From contig NW_004450478.1 in the NCBI RefSeq assembly GCF_000321225.1, forward strand, positions 1,240,168 to 1,304,167: DNA of 64,000 nt, given 5' to 3'. Positions 25,163 through 38,052 of the stretch are shown in pieces (position 1 is the stretch's first letter; every line of letters starts with the position of its first letter). A program made the translations under genes and the position numbers. Source of the stretch: Odobenus rosmarus divergens (taxonomy: Eukaryota > Chordata > Mammalia > Carnivora > Odobenidae). The notes under the pieces are model-generated. The model was not told the origin of the DNA, searched no databases, and saw only the letters and a list, made by a program, of their open reading frames with translations.

Positions 25163-25829
25163 TACTGTGATCAGAGGATGATGGTGAGTAAGATTGTTCA
25201 TCTCCCTGGATCAGGATCAGTGGCACTCCCACTAAAGGACATTTAATCCCACAAGCTATTTGATAAAATCTTTACAAAATCCCTATCCAGTGAGAATATA
25301 GCTGGTATTTTTCCAAACATCTTTATTAGGAAGCTAAAAGCAGGAAGTGGTGGGTGGGGAACCCAACTTCTTTTTAAAAAGGATTGAAATCAATTTGTTA
25401 TTTTAAACTAAGATTGGCCACAAAATGGTAAAAATGGCTTAGGTTAACCGCTCCCTTTGTCCACTGGAAGTATTTGAGGAGGAAGAGAAGGACATGAAAT
25501 CCCACCTTCCTATTTAAGCCCTTGGTGACTTGTAGGTAAATGCATCCCCAGTAGAAACAGAGGGGATTTATTCCTCAGTATTAAAAGTTATTTCATCTCA
25601 TTGTATGTATACAGACAAAATAGTAAAATCTCAAGGAGGTCCTTTCTTAAATAAACATTTATTTATAAAAATGATTTGGTTCCCTGATACCACCCACCCC
25701 AGGATTTCCTCCTAAAGAAAGCAGATTAATAAACATATGCCCCTATCCCTTCACCCTCCTGAAATTTCCCTAACATAAAAATAAAGGGATTTTTTTTTAA
25801 AGGCATAAGCCCGGGGGCAAAGGAAAAGG

Positions 25830-27200
25830 AGACAACAGCAAGTATAGTTTGGAACGTGCAAACTTCTCAGCAGTCCCCCAAAAGCTGAAGGCTCAACCAG
25901 TAGTGTGGAAAGTTGAAAACAACTGAATCCTCCAAATGCTCAGGTACTGGCAGCTAGGATACCATTGGATGTGGATGAAGGTAGGGCTAAAAATAGAATG
26001 ACTCATTGCAAACCTGTTTAGGAAGAAGTTAGACCCCAAGTCCCATTCCCCACACTAGGTAGCTGGGTGACTATCCAGACCCACCAATATAGAAGTTGGG
26101 GGTATATTCTGTGGAGACAGTAAAACAGAGTCTCAGGACTGGGGACACTAGCTACAGTGTAGGATAAAGTACAGTACTGGAAAAGAGAATTGAAGTTCAA
26201 ATTTACATACCTTTTCCACAAAGGTTCAAAACTCCAATCAAACCAAAATAAGCATTGGATTTCTAGTAGAATACTAGAAGCTAAAGGGCAATGGAGGAAT
26301 GTCTTCAACATTCTGAGGGAAAAAAATGATTTTTAACCTGTAATTCTATAGTTAAAATTATCATGAAAAAGCAAATAGAGCCATTTTTAGCCATACAGGC
26401 TTTTAAAATTTATCCCTTCTGTATGCTTCTTCAGGAAATTACTGGAAGATGTGCTCCCTAAAAGGTGAGATTGAACAGAAGAGGACAATGACTTGGAATC
26501 CCGAAAACAAAAATAATTTCTAAAACGAGAGAGAGGCAAAGGAAATCCCAGAATGGTAGTAAAGGGATAGGCCATGATGGCAAGAGTTTCAGTGGGCCTA
26601 GACTGGAGCAGGTCTAGAATGTTCTGAGACAGATTTCTTTAAAAAAAAAAAAATCGATAGGATGCCCCAAATATTTGAATATATAAAGAGAACTGTTACA
26701 CCAGAGTGAGTTTAAGAGTTGAATTAGACAGAAACACATAGAAGATAGAGTTACTAATTCTAAGAAAAACAAAGTATTATTCCAGAAAGAAAAATTAAAT
26801 CCAGTACTTTCCCTGGCCCAATTGCGAATAGCACTTACATAGTTATAATCTTAAAGACTGATCTATCCAGAGTTATGACATATCCGTGTTGAGTTGTGAT
26901 AGGAAGTCTGCATGAGAGGTTGGGACATGGGGGCAGGAAAGGGTGTCAGATCTCCATCTTAATAAGTTCTTCATCATAGGAAGTCAATGGATAGTGCTTA
27001 AAGCTAAACACTAAAAGAATGAAAAGAGTTACATAAATATGAGATTTAGAGATGGGGAAGTAAATTCTCAGGGAATCTGCTAAAACAAAGTTGAAAATGG
27101 CTGCCCCTTAGAGTGGAAAATGGGAGGGTGGTAGACTACTATTTCTCATATGAAGGCTTTGAGAATTAAATTAACTGTAAATTATGAAGCACTGTGGTAA
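25830..27200 (+). mobile_element. Ancient L1/HAL1-family relic
   Basis: Segments such as 'ggaatgtcttcaacattctg', 'caggaaattactggaagatg' followed by 'tgctccct', and the 'ggcaaaggaaatcccagaat' stretch match, from memory, the 3' half of ancient L1M/HAL1 elements. No intact frame remains. Ends are approximate. Confidence 0.7.
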
Positions 27201-27879
27201 AAGTAAAAGCAAAATTAGAACAAACAATAGTCTCCCTGAAGCCTTGACACCAAAGAGAAGAAGGTTGGAGGCAGAAGGATTATCTATGTTTTACACAGAA
27301 AAAGTTATTCAAAAGGCTGAAAATTCTAAGTGGCCCAATTATACTTCATGGTTACTGGAACTAAAGGGGTGGGTGGCAACTGGAAACTTTATGCTCAGGT
27401 GCTGTCATCTTTTTGCTAAATGTGCCGTCAGTAGCTCAAAATACGGAGTGCTATAACAAAACACAAAAAGTGTACACTTAGAGGTGATTTATAGACCCAA
27501 CCCTGAGGTCTCTCTCTTTCACTAGACCCTGTTTGGCAATTTGGATCTCTCCTGCGATATTGCTCATTAAAATCACACATCCGGTCTGCTTAAATCAGTG
27601 TGAGTTGGATTATTTTCCATGACAGCTCATTTCGGTCACAAAATTATGAAGCTTAGAACTCTATGTTATGGACAATTCCATTCAATGACGGAGGCCTGGA
27701 TTTAGTTCACTTTCTGGAGACATACATATGTTCGTATATTCAAGTATTGTGAGTATATAACATTAAAAGTATATAAAAGTGTATTAAAAGTATGTAAAAA
27801 ATCAAGTATACTTATATAACTAAATACGCAAATATGTGTACGTGAGTGCGTACACACACACATATATGCAGGCACAAAT

Positions 27880-27995
27880 AATTTATTGTGCCAGAGATTT
27901 ACATGCACTATATAATTTACTCCTTAAAAAAATATTACAGAAACATCATTATCTCTATTTCTTAGAATGAGAAAACGGAGCTATAGGCATGTTCA
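27880..27995 (-). mobile_element. MIR fragment
   Basis: 'atcattatctctatttctta' 'gaatgagaaaacggagctat' is the reversed MIR core. Confidence 0.55.
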
Positions 27996-28029
27996 TCCAC
28001 AACTGAGGGGCAACAGACCATTAAGTCTT

Positions 28030-28255
28030 TCAGAGCACAGGTTCTGAAGTCAAGCATCCTAGATTCAGATCCCAGCTTTACCCCTTGATTGGGCAAACCA
28101 CTTAACTTTTCTGTATTTAAGTGTTCTCACCTGCAAAATGGGGATAACAATAGTGCCAACCCCATAGTCTGGTTGGCAGAATTTAATGTAAAACACACAA
28201 CAGTGGCCAGCACATAGCACGTGTTCTATGAGGGATGATGGTGGTGGTGTTAGCA
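28030..28255 (+). mobile_element. MIR SINE, near full length
   Basis: 'cagatcccagctttacccct', 'ccacttaacttttctgtatt', 'ctgcaaaatggggataacaa' 'tagtgcc' and 'ggccagcacatagcacgtgt'. Confidence 0.88.
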
Positions 28256-28949
28256 ATACCTCATGAGCCACCATCTCTAGACCCCCAACTTCTAACTTTT
28301 CTTATGTTTGAACTAATGGGGAATGACTTAGAACCTTATGTTCCCATCTTTGATCTTTCCTAGTTGGAAAAAAAAAAGATTGCCAATAATATCAAAATTT
28401 TAAGGATGGCAAAAAAATGTCCTTTTTCTTTCCATCTAATGATGGCTAGTTAAAGGCACAAATGCTGCTTTAATTGCTATGTAAAATCCTTGACAAGTTA
28501 TATCAAAAATTGCATCTTTTCTTTTTATGTTTTGAACTTATATTAAGGCAGTCAGATCAGCTTCTTCCCAGTAGTAAAATTAATTTTTCTTCTTATTCAC
28601 ATTTTACAATTTTATGATGAAGTCTGGTGCCATGTCGCCAATGAGTGCTTAACCGTTCATTAAATGGAACTCTCATAAAAGCTCTACTAAGGGAAAGTGA
28701 TTTATTTTCTTTTTACACCTTTAGTTCTTTACTGTTAATAACCAATAATAATAAAATTTCTAAGAAAGTAATATTTGTTTTGTATAAAATATCAAATAAT
28801 TTTCACTTTTGGAAAAATAGATTAATTTTTAAATTTTCATTTCTGACTTTTATCAGTCTAATAAAAACATAAAAGCAATCTGTCCTAACAAAGCCAACCA
28901 ATGTATTGAGTATGGAAGAGTACTAAATTTTATAAGCAATAATAGGAAA

Positions 28950-29025
28950 TATTAGGAAATATAATAATAAAAATAAAATAATAAATAATAGTAATAATAA
29001 TAATAAAATAAAATAATAGGAAAAA
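28950..29025. repeat. (AATA)n/(AAT)n-rich low-complexity tract
   Basis: Repeated aataata/aaataaaat units with short interruptions; no gene. Confidence 0.85.
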
Positions 29026-31993
29026 TCTTTTTGATTACTAAGAGCATTTTTATGGAAAACATCCTATTAATACAAAAACTTCTATCTTCATCCTATCCAG
29101 CTTTATAGAGAGAGGAAGCAAAAAAACCTATATCCAACCTACCACAAATAGACCAGGCACTTATTTTCCAAACTGCTTTTCTATGTAAATGCCAACTGGA
29201 AATTAATTTTTACATTAAAACAAAATTATAATGTTTTCCTTGAACACCTTTATATAAGTTTCTCAGTGCAAGCAAGCAGATAATCAACCAAGTATCACAG
29301 AACACTTTCAGTAAGAATATATTTCACTGAGAGAAAAGTAAAAATTATAAACACTGTGGAAGTTATTTTAACCTGCTACTTTCTTAATTTATAACTAGAA
29401 ACTCAGATCGTTTTATCGTAACATTCAAAATAATTTGAAACCAAAAAAGTCAGATTTGCTTATCTTGGAAAATTAGTACCACCTGAGATTCACCTCCCTC
29501 CAAATAAAAGCGATTTCAAAGTATAACGTACTTGACTGGACAATTTAATATTTTTAAAACATGGTGCCTTTTGACTCCTATCTACATGCCACATACTCAG
29601 CACTTTTAATAAACAAAAAGTTTGATTAAAAGCCTGCATTCATGAAATGATAAATGATAAACTCCAGTCTCTACCCTGTCAAATACTAAACTCTGCAAGC
29701 TTTCAGTGCTAAGTATCTCTATGTCAGCTGTTTATTTTTCCTTTCCTGGTGATTGGAGGTTTAAAAATATTATATTACTTATAGTTAGTAAATAAGAGAA
29801 TTCCAGTGCCAAATATTTGTACAAGATAATGGAACAGCCGACATTCTGTTAAGAATCCACTGGAACTAAGCTACTAACAGTCCAAGAGTACTTGCTGCTT
29901 AAAATATACACCCACACAAAGCCTCTGTTTAAGCCTGGTCTCCAAACGATGTGGTACTTTCCGACGGCCAATTAATTATTCACCGTGTCCTATGTCTTTC
30001 GACAAATTCTTCAAAGAAAAGGCAACATTAAGTATCCTTTCTTTTCAGAATCATAAATGGAATGAGGTCAGTCTAATTTAGGAAAAAGCCGGAACTATAA
30101 ACCAATTTTTGAAGAAACACAGTCTTGTAACTGCTGAGCCCATGCAGAAATTCAAGGTAAGGTACAAAAATACGGGCATGCTATGGTCCTTTGTTCATGC
30201 TTCTGACTGAATAAATATAGAAGAATATTTCTAATAACTTCTCTTAATTTATGCTCCCTTTCAATTTCATTTACACCGGTAACTGTGGAGCTAATTTCTT
30301 TATCAAAGATGTTGCTGAAGCTCAAATTTGTACGTATTTGCTTCATGCACTGTTCAAACTATTTGAGAAACGTGTTACACCAGAATCTGAGAGACTTAGC
30401 CCAGGGCTTCGAGTTCCCAGAGTCAACGATCTATATCATGGGAGGTAAAGCATTAATGGAGGCAGTCAAGTAGTATGATAGACAGGTTACCACATACACA
30501 GCTTCTGTTGCTTTGTAAGCTAGGTCAGCTACAGCCCGCATGCTCAGCCCTAGCTCCAAAGATTTACAGGGCGTTACTGGTCTCTGAAGTTAGGGCTCTC
30601 TTTACATATTATGGGGCCGTTCCTCAGAATTTGAGACAGGGCTTCCCATCACCAGACCCTGGGCAGGGAAGTGCAAACAGGAAGGAAACTTAGCAATATC
30701 CCAAGCAACAAGAGCCAAAAGAACACCAGACTCAATTCTTATCCAGATTGTGCTTCTCACTCAGACCCAACCAAATGTGGCCAGATCCCTTCCCAAAACA
30801 AGAGGGGCAGGAGCTCGTTATTGCAGGCACCTTTATGACAACATCTTTTATAAGACAACAGGTTAGGAAATTGGAAATTTTAAAAGACTGATGTTTTATT
30901 GGGAGGAAAGAGAGTTTATACTTTAATATCAGCCAGTAACTTTTGAACCTATCTGTAATGATGTCTGTGAAAGTATCTTCTTCTAAATCACAGTCTTTTA
31001 ATTATTTGACCTTTTTTTCAGACAAGATAGGCACTTTAACTTATATTTGTATATTCTCCAGAATAACCACAAACCCTATTTGTTAAAAAGAGTATTAAAA
31101 TAAAGTGTTCCCTTTAAATTGTACAAATCCACGTATACAAATATTTATTACAAGTACAGAGGTGTGTGGTTTTTTTTGTTTTGATAAATCTATTCAAGTA
31201 AAAACACTTTCTTCCTGAGCCAAAAATATATTTTTTTCCTTAAAAGAAGAAAGTATATGAACATAACTCAATTCACAGTCATGCTTAATGTTCAGGGAAA
31301 GAAAACCATGTGTGAGTAACGATAAAATCTTTAAACTCTCACAAAAGTTTTTCAAACATCAATAACTCAGTCTAATTGATAGAAGGAATAGTTTGAATTA
31401 AATAGCATAAATTACAGAATGATTTTAAAGAAATTCACCCTTGTTGCAACAGATATTTGAGCTATACCAATGTTGAAAAGTAGAGATCTTCCAAGACCTG
31501 CTTTTATAAACAGACCAACGATTATTTGAAGGTCGCGTATCCATCATCTGCGGGTAAATGCTTCACACGCTTGAGAAGTTTGTTCTTGAACAAGTTAAGC
31601 AGTTCTACAACAATCCTCTGATACCAGTCAGTTGTTTATGGAACTTTTTTCCCCCAAGGCTGGAAAATTGCTGCGGCACTCCAAAGAACTACTGTTCTAA
31701 CCCTTCCGCAAGAGTCCTTGAACCTGGCTTATCTCCCTAAGGGCACCTTAGCCCAGCACCCAGTTTCCTGGTGCCTACTTTAGCTCGATAACCATATTTT
31801 TGCTATGCCCCCTGAACTAAACACATCCAGATGAACAGAAATTTTTTTATAATGTATATCTGAAAAAAAATTCTAAGACATAAGATAGACTTCCCCACCT
31901 GAGTGCCTTTATTTCTTCATCAGTAAAGGCACCCTGTTAGAATAAAGTATGTCTTCCATTCTCTCTCCTATCATTAAAAAAAGGTTTTCTAAG

Positions 31994-32203
31994 GGGTGCC
32001 TGGGTGGCTCAGTCGGTTAAGAATCTGACTCTTGATTTCAGCTCAGGTCGTGATCTCAGAGTCCTGAGATGGAGCCCCATGTTGGGCTCTCAGTTCAGCA
32101 CAGGGTCCAGCTTGAGATTCTCTCTCCCTCTGCCCCCTGCCCCACTGTGCGTGTGCTCTCTAAATAAATAAGTAAATAAATAAAATCTTTAAAACAAACA
32201 AAC
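31994..32203 (+). mobile_element. Can-SINE
   Basis: Head ggggtgcctgggtggctcag, 'actcttgatttcagctcagg' body, CT tail and (AAAT)n/(CAAA)n tail. Target duplication not clear. Confidence 0.93.
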
Positions 32204-34904
32204 AATTAGCCTCTCTAAATGTGAAGCTCCTTTAGCCCAGAGTGGCAAAACCAGGTAGTTGTTTTCTCCCAGGTAAATGAGCAGAAGGCTCAGAAACAAG
32301 CAAGAACAGACACTGCTACCAGTGTTAAGCAGGAAGAGATAGATCACATGATTCTTAGGCTCACAGAACTTCCAGCTCCAGAGTAGGTATGCATGACATT
32401 CAAGACTCTTTATAATTTGGCTAACGCTTACATTGCCAACTCTCCGCCCTGCATATCTGGTACACATTTACGATATGACTGACAAATGCCCTTCTCCAAA
32501 TACATCAGGAGCTTCCAAGTCTTATCACAATTGCTCTCTCCACTAGCTTTTCAGTGCCGCCAAAGTACCTTCTCCCCCGCCACAAGGACCCTTCTGTAAG
32601 CCACTGCCTACCTCTGCCTCCCAATTCACCCCCCTGAAGAAAATTCTCGGATAACCACTTATTTTAGAATCACTCAAATATATTGCCCAACAAATACTAA
32701 GTGAAACCACAACAGTGTTTATACATTTCAAATAAAATTTAAATTGGTCTTTCCGTCATGGGAGCAGAGAAGATTCATTTTAATCTGAACCATAACCAGG
32801 GCCCGTTGTCTGGTTATAAGGGATATTTTATCAGATAAAAGGGAAAAGCATATAGATCACAATCCTGAAACAGTGTTTTAAATTTATGAAATTTCATGAA
32901 AAAACCCTTAACTTTAATTCATAAGCTATTATTTCATCATCAACTTCATGAGACACTGCACATAAAGTAAATACTAAACATTTTTCTAAGAAGTTTATCT
33001 GAAAACTACTTTCCTCATTGGCTGAAATGACACTTCTCTCACCTTTTACCTGCGTTCACTTGCCCTCTTACTGCCGTTAACTTTTAGAGAACTGTTTCCT
33101 GAGTCGTCTAGACAGCTATAGGATTTTAAATGAATGTCTCCTGTTTTACATTTGCCAAAGGAAGTCAACCGACTGACAACGTGGAAGCAGATGACAAAGC
33201 AAAACTACCACACAACGCTGAATTCGCCTCCGAGGTCCGGTTTGCTGAGCCAGTCACCAGCACTCACAGCTAGGACAGACCTCTCAGCAGCTTGTGTTGC
33301 CATACAGACACCTGCTTTAAACTCTGTGCGGACCAAAGACGTTCACCAAATTAACGCATATACATGTACATGGCTTATATTGAACCAAAGCTATCTCAAC
33401 TGTATATATTAAGAAACAACAGATAACAAAGCTTAAAATGTTCACCATGACAGAGTACACCTAAATTATGCACAGGTCAGAAATATAAACCCTTGAACTA
33501 TTCACACTTCGAACCCCAAAGTAAGCAAAAAGCCCAACAAGCACTCAAAATCCTGTCACAAAGACCCAACACTAAGGGCCTGAATATCACCCAGTTGTCC
33601 AGGGTCCCCGTCTCGGACACATTGAATTTTAAAGACATCTGCTTATGTGCTTTTCTGGGGTGTAATCAGTATATGTGCTGCCGAAGCGAGCACTTCTGGG
33701 GTGTAATTAGAGTCAGTCAAACCAACATGACTGAGGAAACAGGAGGTCACGGAACTCTGTCCTGGGCTTTTGTGCATACGAAAGCAAGTTGTGAAAACCG
33801 AGCCTCTGGATCCAGAAATGCCTGCATCATCTTCAGTGTCCTCTGCCTGAGACCTTTTGCGAGTTTAACAACTAACTTTGAAAACGGTAGCTTTTAAAGA
33901 GTTCTAGTTGAGATGTCACAATAATCTGCATGTGTTGAAGAGATGTGTTTCGATCATATGAAAAGTGCATAAACGTAGAATAATACCTCATTTCCTGATG
34001 TCAAGTAATACAAATATTACTATCACGTGCAACTAAATGTATCCATAATTCTATTTCAGCAAGGTCTACTGGATGCAGCCACCTTCCATCCAGTCCCCAA
34101 AGTCGTAGTTCAGACCCCAGCCACGGCTTTGAAGACTACTGTGTAACCACTAACAGGGCTTCTCCAGGTCTCCAGCCCTAAATGCTACAAAAACCCATCG
34201 GTTTTTCACAGCCCAAGGGACAACATCAGATGCTCTCCTACAAAGATCTTCACAATTGGACTCCTTCATGTGCTTCTCGTTGTGCACTGACACCGTAGCC
34301 ACCCGGAATTTCTAAGTTTTGCCTAAACTTGCCATGTTCCATACTCCTCTGTGTCGTTGCACACTCTTCGTGTTGTTCTAAAGCCCCTTGCCTCCCCTTC
34401 TCCGCCAGAAACCTCTGACACATTTTCAATATCTTTTCAAACTAGCTCAAATAAAGACCTTCCGTCGAAACCCGCTAAAAGTCTCCAATCGCTCTTTAAT
34501 ATGTGTTCCCACACTTATTTATTTATAACTTTAATACTGTATTTTGCTTTGTTTTTTTTTTGTTTTGTTTTCTTTTTGGTATTCTCCCCTTTCCCCTTTG
34601 TATCTCCAGTGTCGACCACAGACTGGGTACACGATATCTGGTTAACGAGGGAAAAAGGAAAGAACCAGGGATGAGGAGGGAAGAAGGGGAGAAAGGAGAG
34701 GAGAAACGGTTGGATTCTTTGACAAAAGAAGAGGGAACTATGGCAGAATTTTTAGAGTTCCTTTCATGATAAGGACATTAAAATATTATATTTTTAAAGA
34801 TTAATTGACTACTGAATGCCTTGGACTTATAAATTAAAAACGTAATTACTCTTATATTTAAGTCTTACAGAAATAATGCTGATAATTAATTAAACGTAAC
34901 AGGA

Positions 34905-35105
34905 GCTTGGTGGTGTGAGGTGTGCATGGGCTCTGAGCAAGGGCTGCTTTTGAATGCTAATGATGGCAACTAGCGGCTGTATATCTTTGGGCATCCTTCC
35001 TTCCCTCATCTGTAAAATAAGTCTAACCATATAAAGTTGCTGTATTTTCTGAGAAAACAGGGTAAAACATTGAGCAGATGCTGAATATGCGGTCAATAAT
35101 TTGAT
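34905..35105 (+). mobile_element. MIR-like relic
   Basis: 'ttccctcatctgtaaaataa' 'gtctaaccatataaagttgc' is MIR-like; the left end is poorly preserved. Confidence 0.5.
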
Positions 35106-35216
35106 GGACCTTGATTGAGAAACATAGTTGCTAGGCTATCAACCAAAATCATAAACAGAAAATAATAAAGGTATTTAACTTAATAGTTTAATTTTAACTT
35201 AATTGCTTATGACTAT

Positions 35217-35272
35217 CTATATAGTATATATATATATTTTATAATTATATTAATTATAAAATATATAACTAC
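35217..35272. repeat. AT-rich tract with perfect palindrome
   Basis: TA-rich tract; arms at 35231-35247 and 35251-35267 are exact reverse complements of 17 bp around a 3-base centre. Confidence 0.9.
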
Positions 35273-36089
35273 TTGAAAGAAGGCCTTAAACAGAGAGTCT
35301 GTAGAAAATTACTATTTCAAGATATTCCGGTTTTACATGATGATTTCAACCAACAAAAGAACCGAGGATAGTTAATTTCCTCATGGCCATAAAAAATTTA
35401 CCTGATTTCCATTAAGAGAATCATTTCAAATCTGATTCAATCACAGTATATTTTAAGAAAGCTTTACAAGTGCTTCCATATAATCACTAGCCATATGTAA
35501 ATGTTCTGGAATAATATAATTGGGAAACAAACAAACAAACACCTTCCCTTTGAAACACAAGGTCCTTGGTCTTAAATGTGTGAGGTGCTTCCAAGGTAAG
35601 TCCTGACCAGCGCTTGGCTAACTGTGGTTTGCTGGAGGTAGAATGTAGATTAGCATCGCACTCTGACAAGTGATGATCTCCTGATGGTGACATTCAGCTG
35701 TTGTCGATACTGTAAACATGTCTGCTCAATCTGTTTACATTCCCCTGAGCCAGCACTGCTTTCCTAATGCCTATGTTAATAGCAAGGTAGGACTGCAGTA
35801 ACAAATGAATTTCATTTAGTCTACAGCTCAAAGCCTTGAGAGTAGTACCCAACTAAGGTTTAAAACCCAATTTCCATTTATTACAGGAAAATGAATGAGT
35901 TGGATTGAATGCATTGGACTTCTTTAAATATTAATTAGGATAATAAGCTAAAGGGCACAAAGGAAGAAAACATGAGGGTTGCCTTGCAAATATTTGCCAA
36001 AGACCTAACATCCTGTCATATTTTGCATTCATGCCCCTCCGCTCCTTTAAGAAACCATTTCCCCTTAAGGATAGAGAACAAACTGAGGG

Positions 36090-36272
36090 TAGATGCAGGG
36101 AGGCGGCTGGGGGGTGGGCTAAATGGATGGTGGGGATTAAGGACGGCACTTGTTATGATGAGCACTGGGTGTCATACATAAGTAATGAATCACTAAATTC
36201 TACGCCTGACACCAATATTACACTCCATGTTAACTAACTAGAATTTAAATTAAAATTTGGGGGAAAAAAAAT
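36090..36272 (+). mobile_element. 5'-truncated carnivore L1, 3' end
   Basis: Contains 'gatgagcactgggtgtcat', 'gtaatgaatcactaaattct' and 'ccatgttaactaactagaat' followed by an A-rich tail: the 3' UTR of a carnivore L1 subfamily. Flanks have a possible diverged target duplication (ccatttccccttaa / tcattccccttgaa). Confidence 0.85.
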
Positions 36273-36799
36273 GAAGTCATTCCCCTTGAAGTGGAACCCT
36301 ATCTAAGAGTCAGGCTTATCCTTTTTTGTTTTATTTTATTTCTTTTAAAGATGATCATTTTCATATGGGGTTTTAACAATTTCAATATAAGTTCAAACAA
36401 TAAACCTGCTTGAAATCAACCCTGGTGTTCAAATGACGTCCAAAGATAAGGTGGTGAGGATGGCCATTTATTTCTTGCACCAAAATGAAGATCTGCTTTG
36501 ATTCCAGTATAATTACAGTTTAGTGGGTCAGTCTCCTCGTTGAAAATCTCACTCTGTTCATGCCTTCCTGGCTCCAATCTTCCCTCTGAGATGCTGGCTG
36601 CCTACTCGCACTGTTCTAATGTCCTGTCCACTATTGGATTTGATAAACATTTATGAAAGCTACAGGCAAGGTGAACAGTTCATATTATCAAGGTGTGTGT
36701 AGTCTGATAGTTAGAGCTGGTTATAAACAAAATTTATGATTAGGGAAATGCGCTGGGCTTCAAAGGTTGAGAAGCATCTACTAGAGACAGTAAAGGCCC

Positions 36800-37005
36800 A
36801 GTGAAAATGGGCTTGGCAGCCAGAAACATTGAGGTTTGAATCAAAGCTCCACACATTATTGCTGAGTGACTTTGGACAAATTACTGAACCTCTCTGAACC
36901 TCATTTATAATTATCTACCTTAGGTGATTGTTGTCAGGTTGAAGAAATGAAAGATCATAGGGAAAATATTTTATATAATGTAAGAAACATTTATAAGCAC
37001 TTAGG
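36800..37005 (+). mobile_element. MIR SINE
   Basis: 'ttgaggtttgaatcaaagct', 'gactttggacaaattactga' 'acctctctgaacctcattta'. Confidence 0.82.
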
Positions 37006-37061
37006 AAAAGGCAGCAACTGTAAAGTAAAATAGTGAAGCTGTTAAAAATATATTGTACTGG

Positions 37062-37240
37062 GGTGCCACGGTTTGAATAGCATATTCTCCATTCACTAGC
37101 TAACTCAGGCAGATCAGCCAATCTGTGCCTCATTTCCTCATCTATATCATGGGAGTAACAATATCTATCTCATTAGAATTGTGAAGGAGACAAAATTGAT
37201 TAATTCATATAAAACTCTTCATATAAACTACTTTATCATC
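37062..37240 (+). mobile_element. MIR SINE, second in tandem
   Basis: 'ctgtgcctcatttcctcatc' 'tatatcatgggagtaacaat' 'atctatctcatt' follows a MIR in the same orientation 55 bp away. Confidence 0.75.
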
Positions 37241-37605
37241 ATCATCTTTGTCATTATTATGGTTTCAGTCCCCCGTGTCACCTTTGCATCCTAAGGTTCT
37301 TTCTAGCCTCATAAAGTAGCCTCTCATCCCAGGTATCTATGACTCTTCCTGCCTCAAGCAGAAACCAAATTACTTGGTTCTTCGTCAACTTGCTTTACAA
37401 GCATTCAAGCAGCCTAATGGAATGCATAAATGGTTCTCAAAATATGTTCCTAAAAGTCTTTGAGATCCATGGAATATGATATCCCACCCCACCCAAACCC
37501 ACAGTCCAGGGACCATCCAGAATCACACAAGTTGGAGACAGGGGGAAGACAGTTATCCTCAAATTGTTGTGTAAATGGGACAGCATTCTAAGATCGTGGT
37601 TTTTG

Positions 37606-37810
37606 TTTTGTTTTGTTTTGTTTTTAAGATTTTATTTATTTAGTTGACAGAGAAAGAGAGGGCACAGCAAGGGGAGTGGCAGGCCGAGGGAGAGGGAGAA
37701 GCAGGCTCCCAGCTGAGCAGGGAGCCCGATGTGGGGCTCGATCCCAGGACCCTGGGATCATGACCTGAGCTGAAGGCAGATGCTTAACCAACTGAGCCAC
37801 CCAGGCGCCC
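37606..37810 (-). mobile_element. Can-SINE, minus; left arm of an inverted pair
   Basis: T-rich/(TTTGT)n start, AAGATTTTATTTATTTAG, GA run, head 'gagccacccaggcgcccc' at the right. Target duplication ctaagatcgtggtttt / ctaagattgtggtttt at about 37589 and 37811 (one mismatch). Lies 36 bp from a plus-strand copy. Confidence 0.94.
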
Positions 37811-37846
37811 CTAAGATTGTGGTTTTAAAAAAAGATTCTGAGAGTG

Positions 37847-38052
37847 GGGCACCTGGGTGTCTCAGTTGGTTGAGCATCCGACTCTTGGTTCTGGCTCTAA
37901 TCATGATCTCGGGGTCATGGGATCAAGCCCTGAGTCAGGCTCCATGCTGAGTGCAGAGTCTGCTTGGGATTCTCTCCCTCTCCCTCTGCCCCTCCCTCTG
38001 CTCTCAATCTCTCCCCTTCTCTCTCTAAAATAAATAAATAAAATTAAGGGGA
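37847..38052 (+). mobile_element. Can-SINE, plus; right arm of an inverted pair
   Basis: Head ggggcacctgggtgtctcag, 'actcttggttctggctct' body, CT tail, AAATAAATAAAATTAA end. Flanks (aaaaaaagattct / aaaaaaggattct) give a likely target duplication. Confidence 0.93.
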
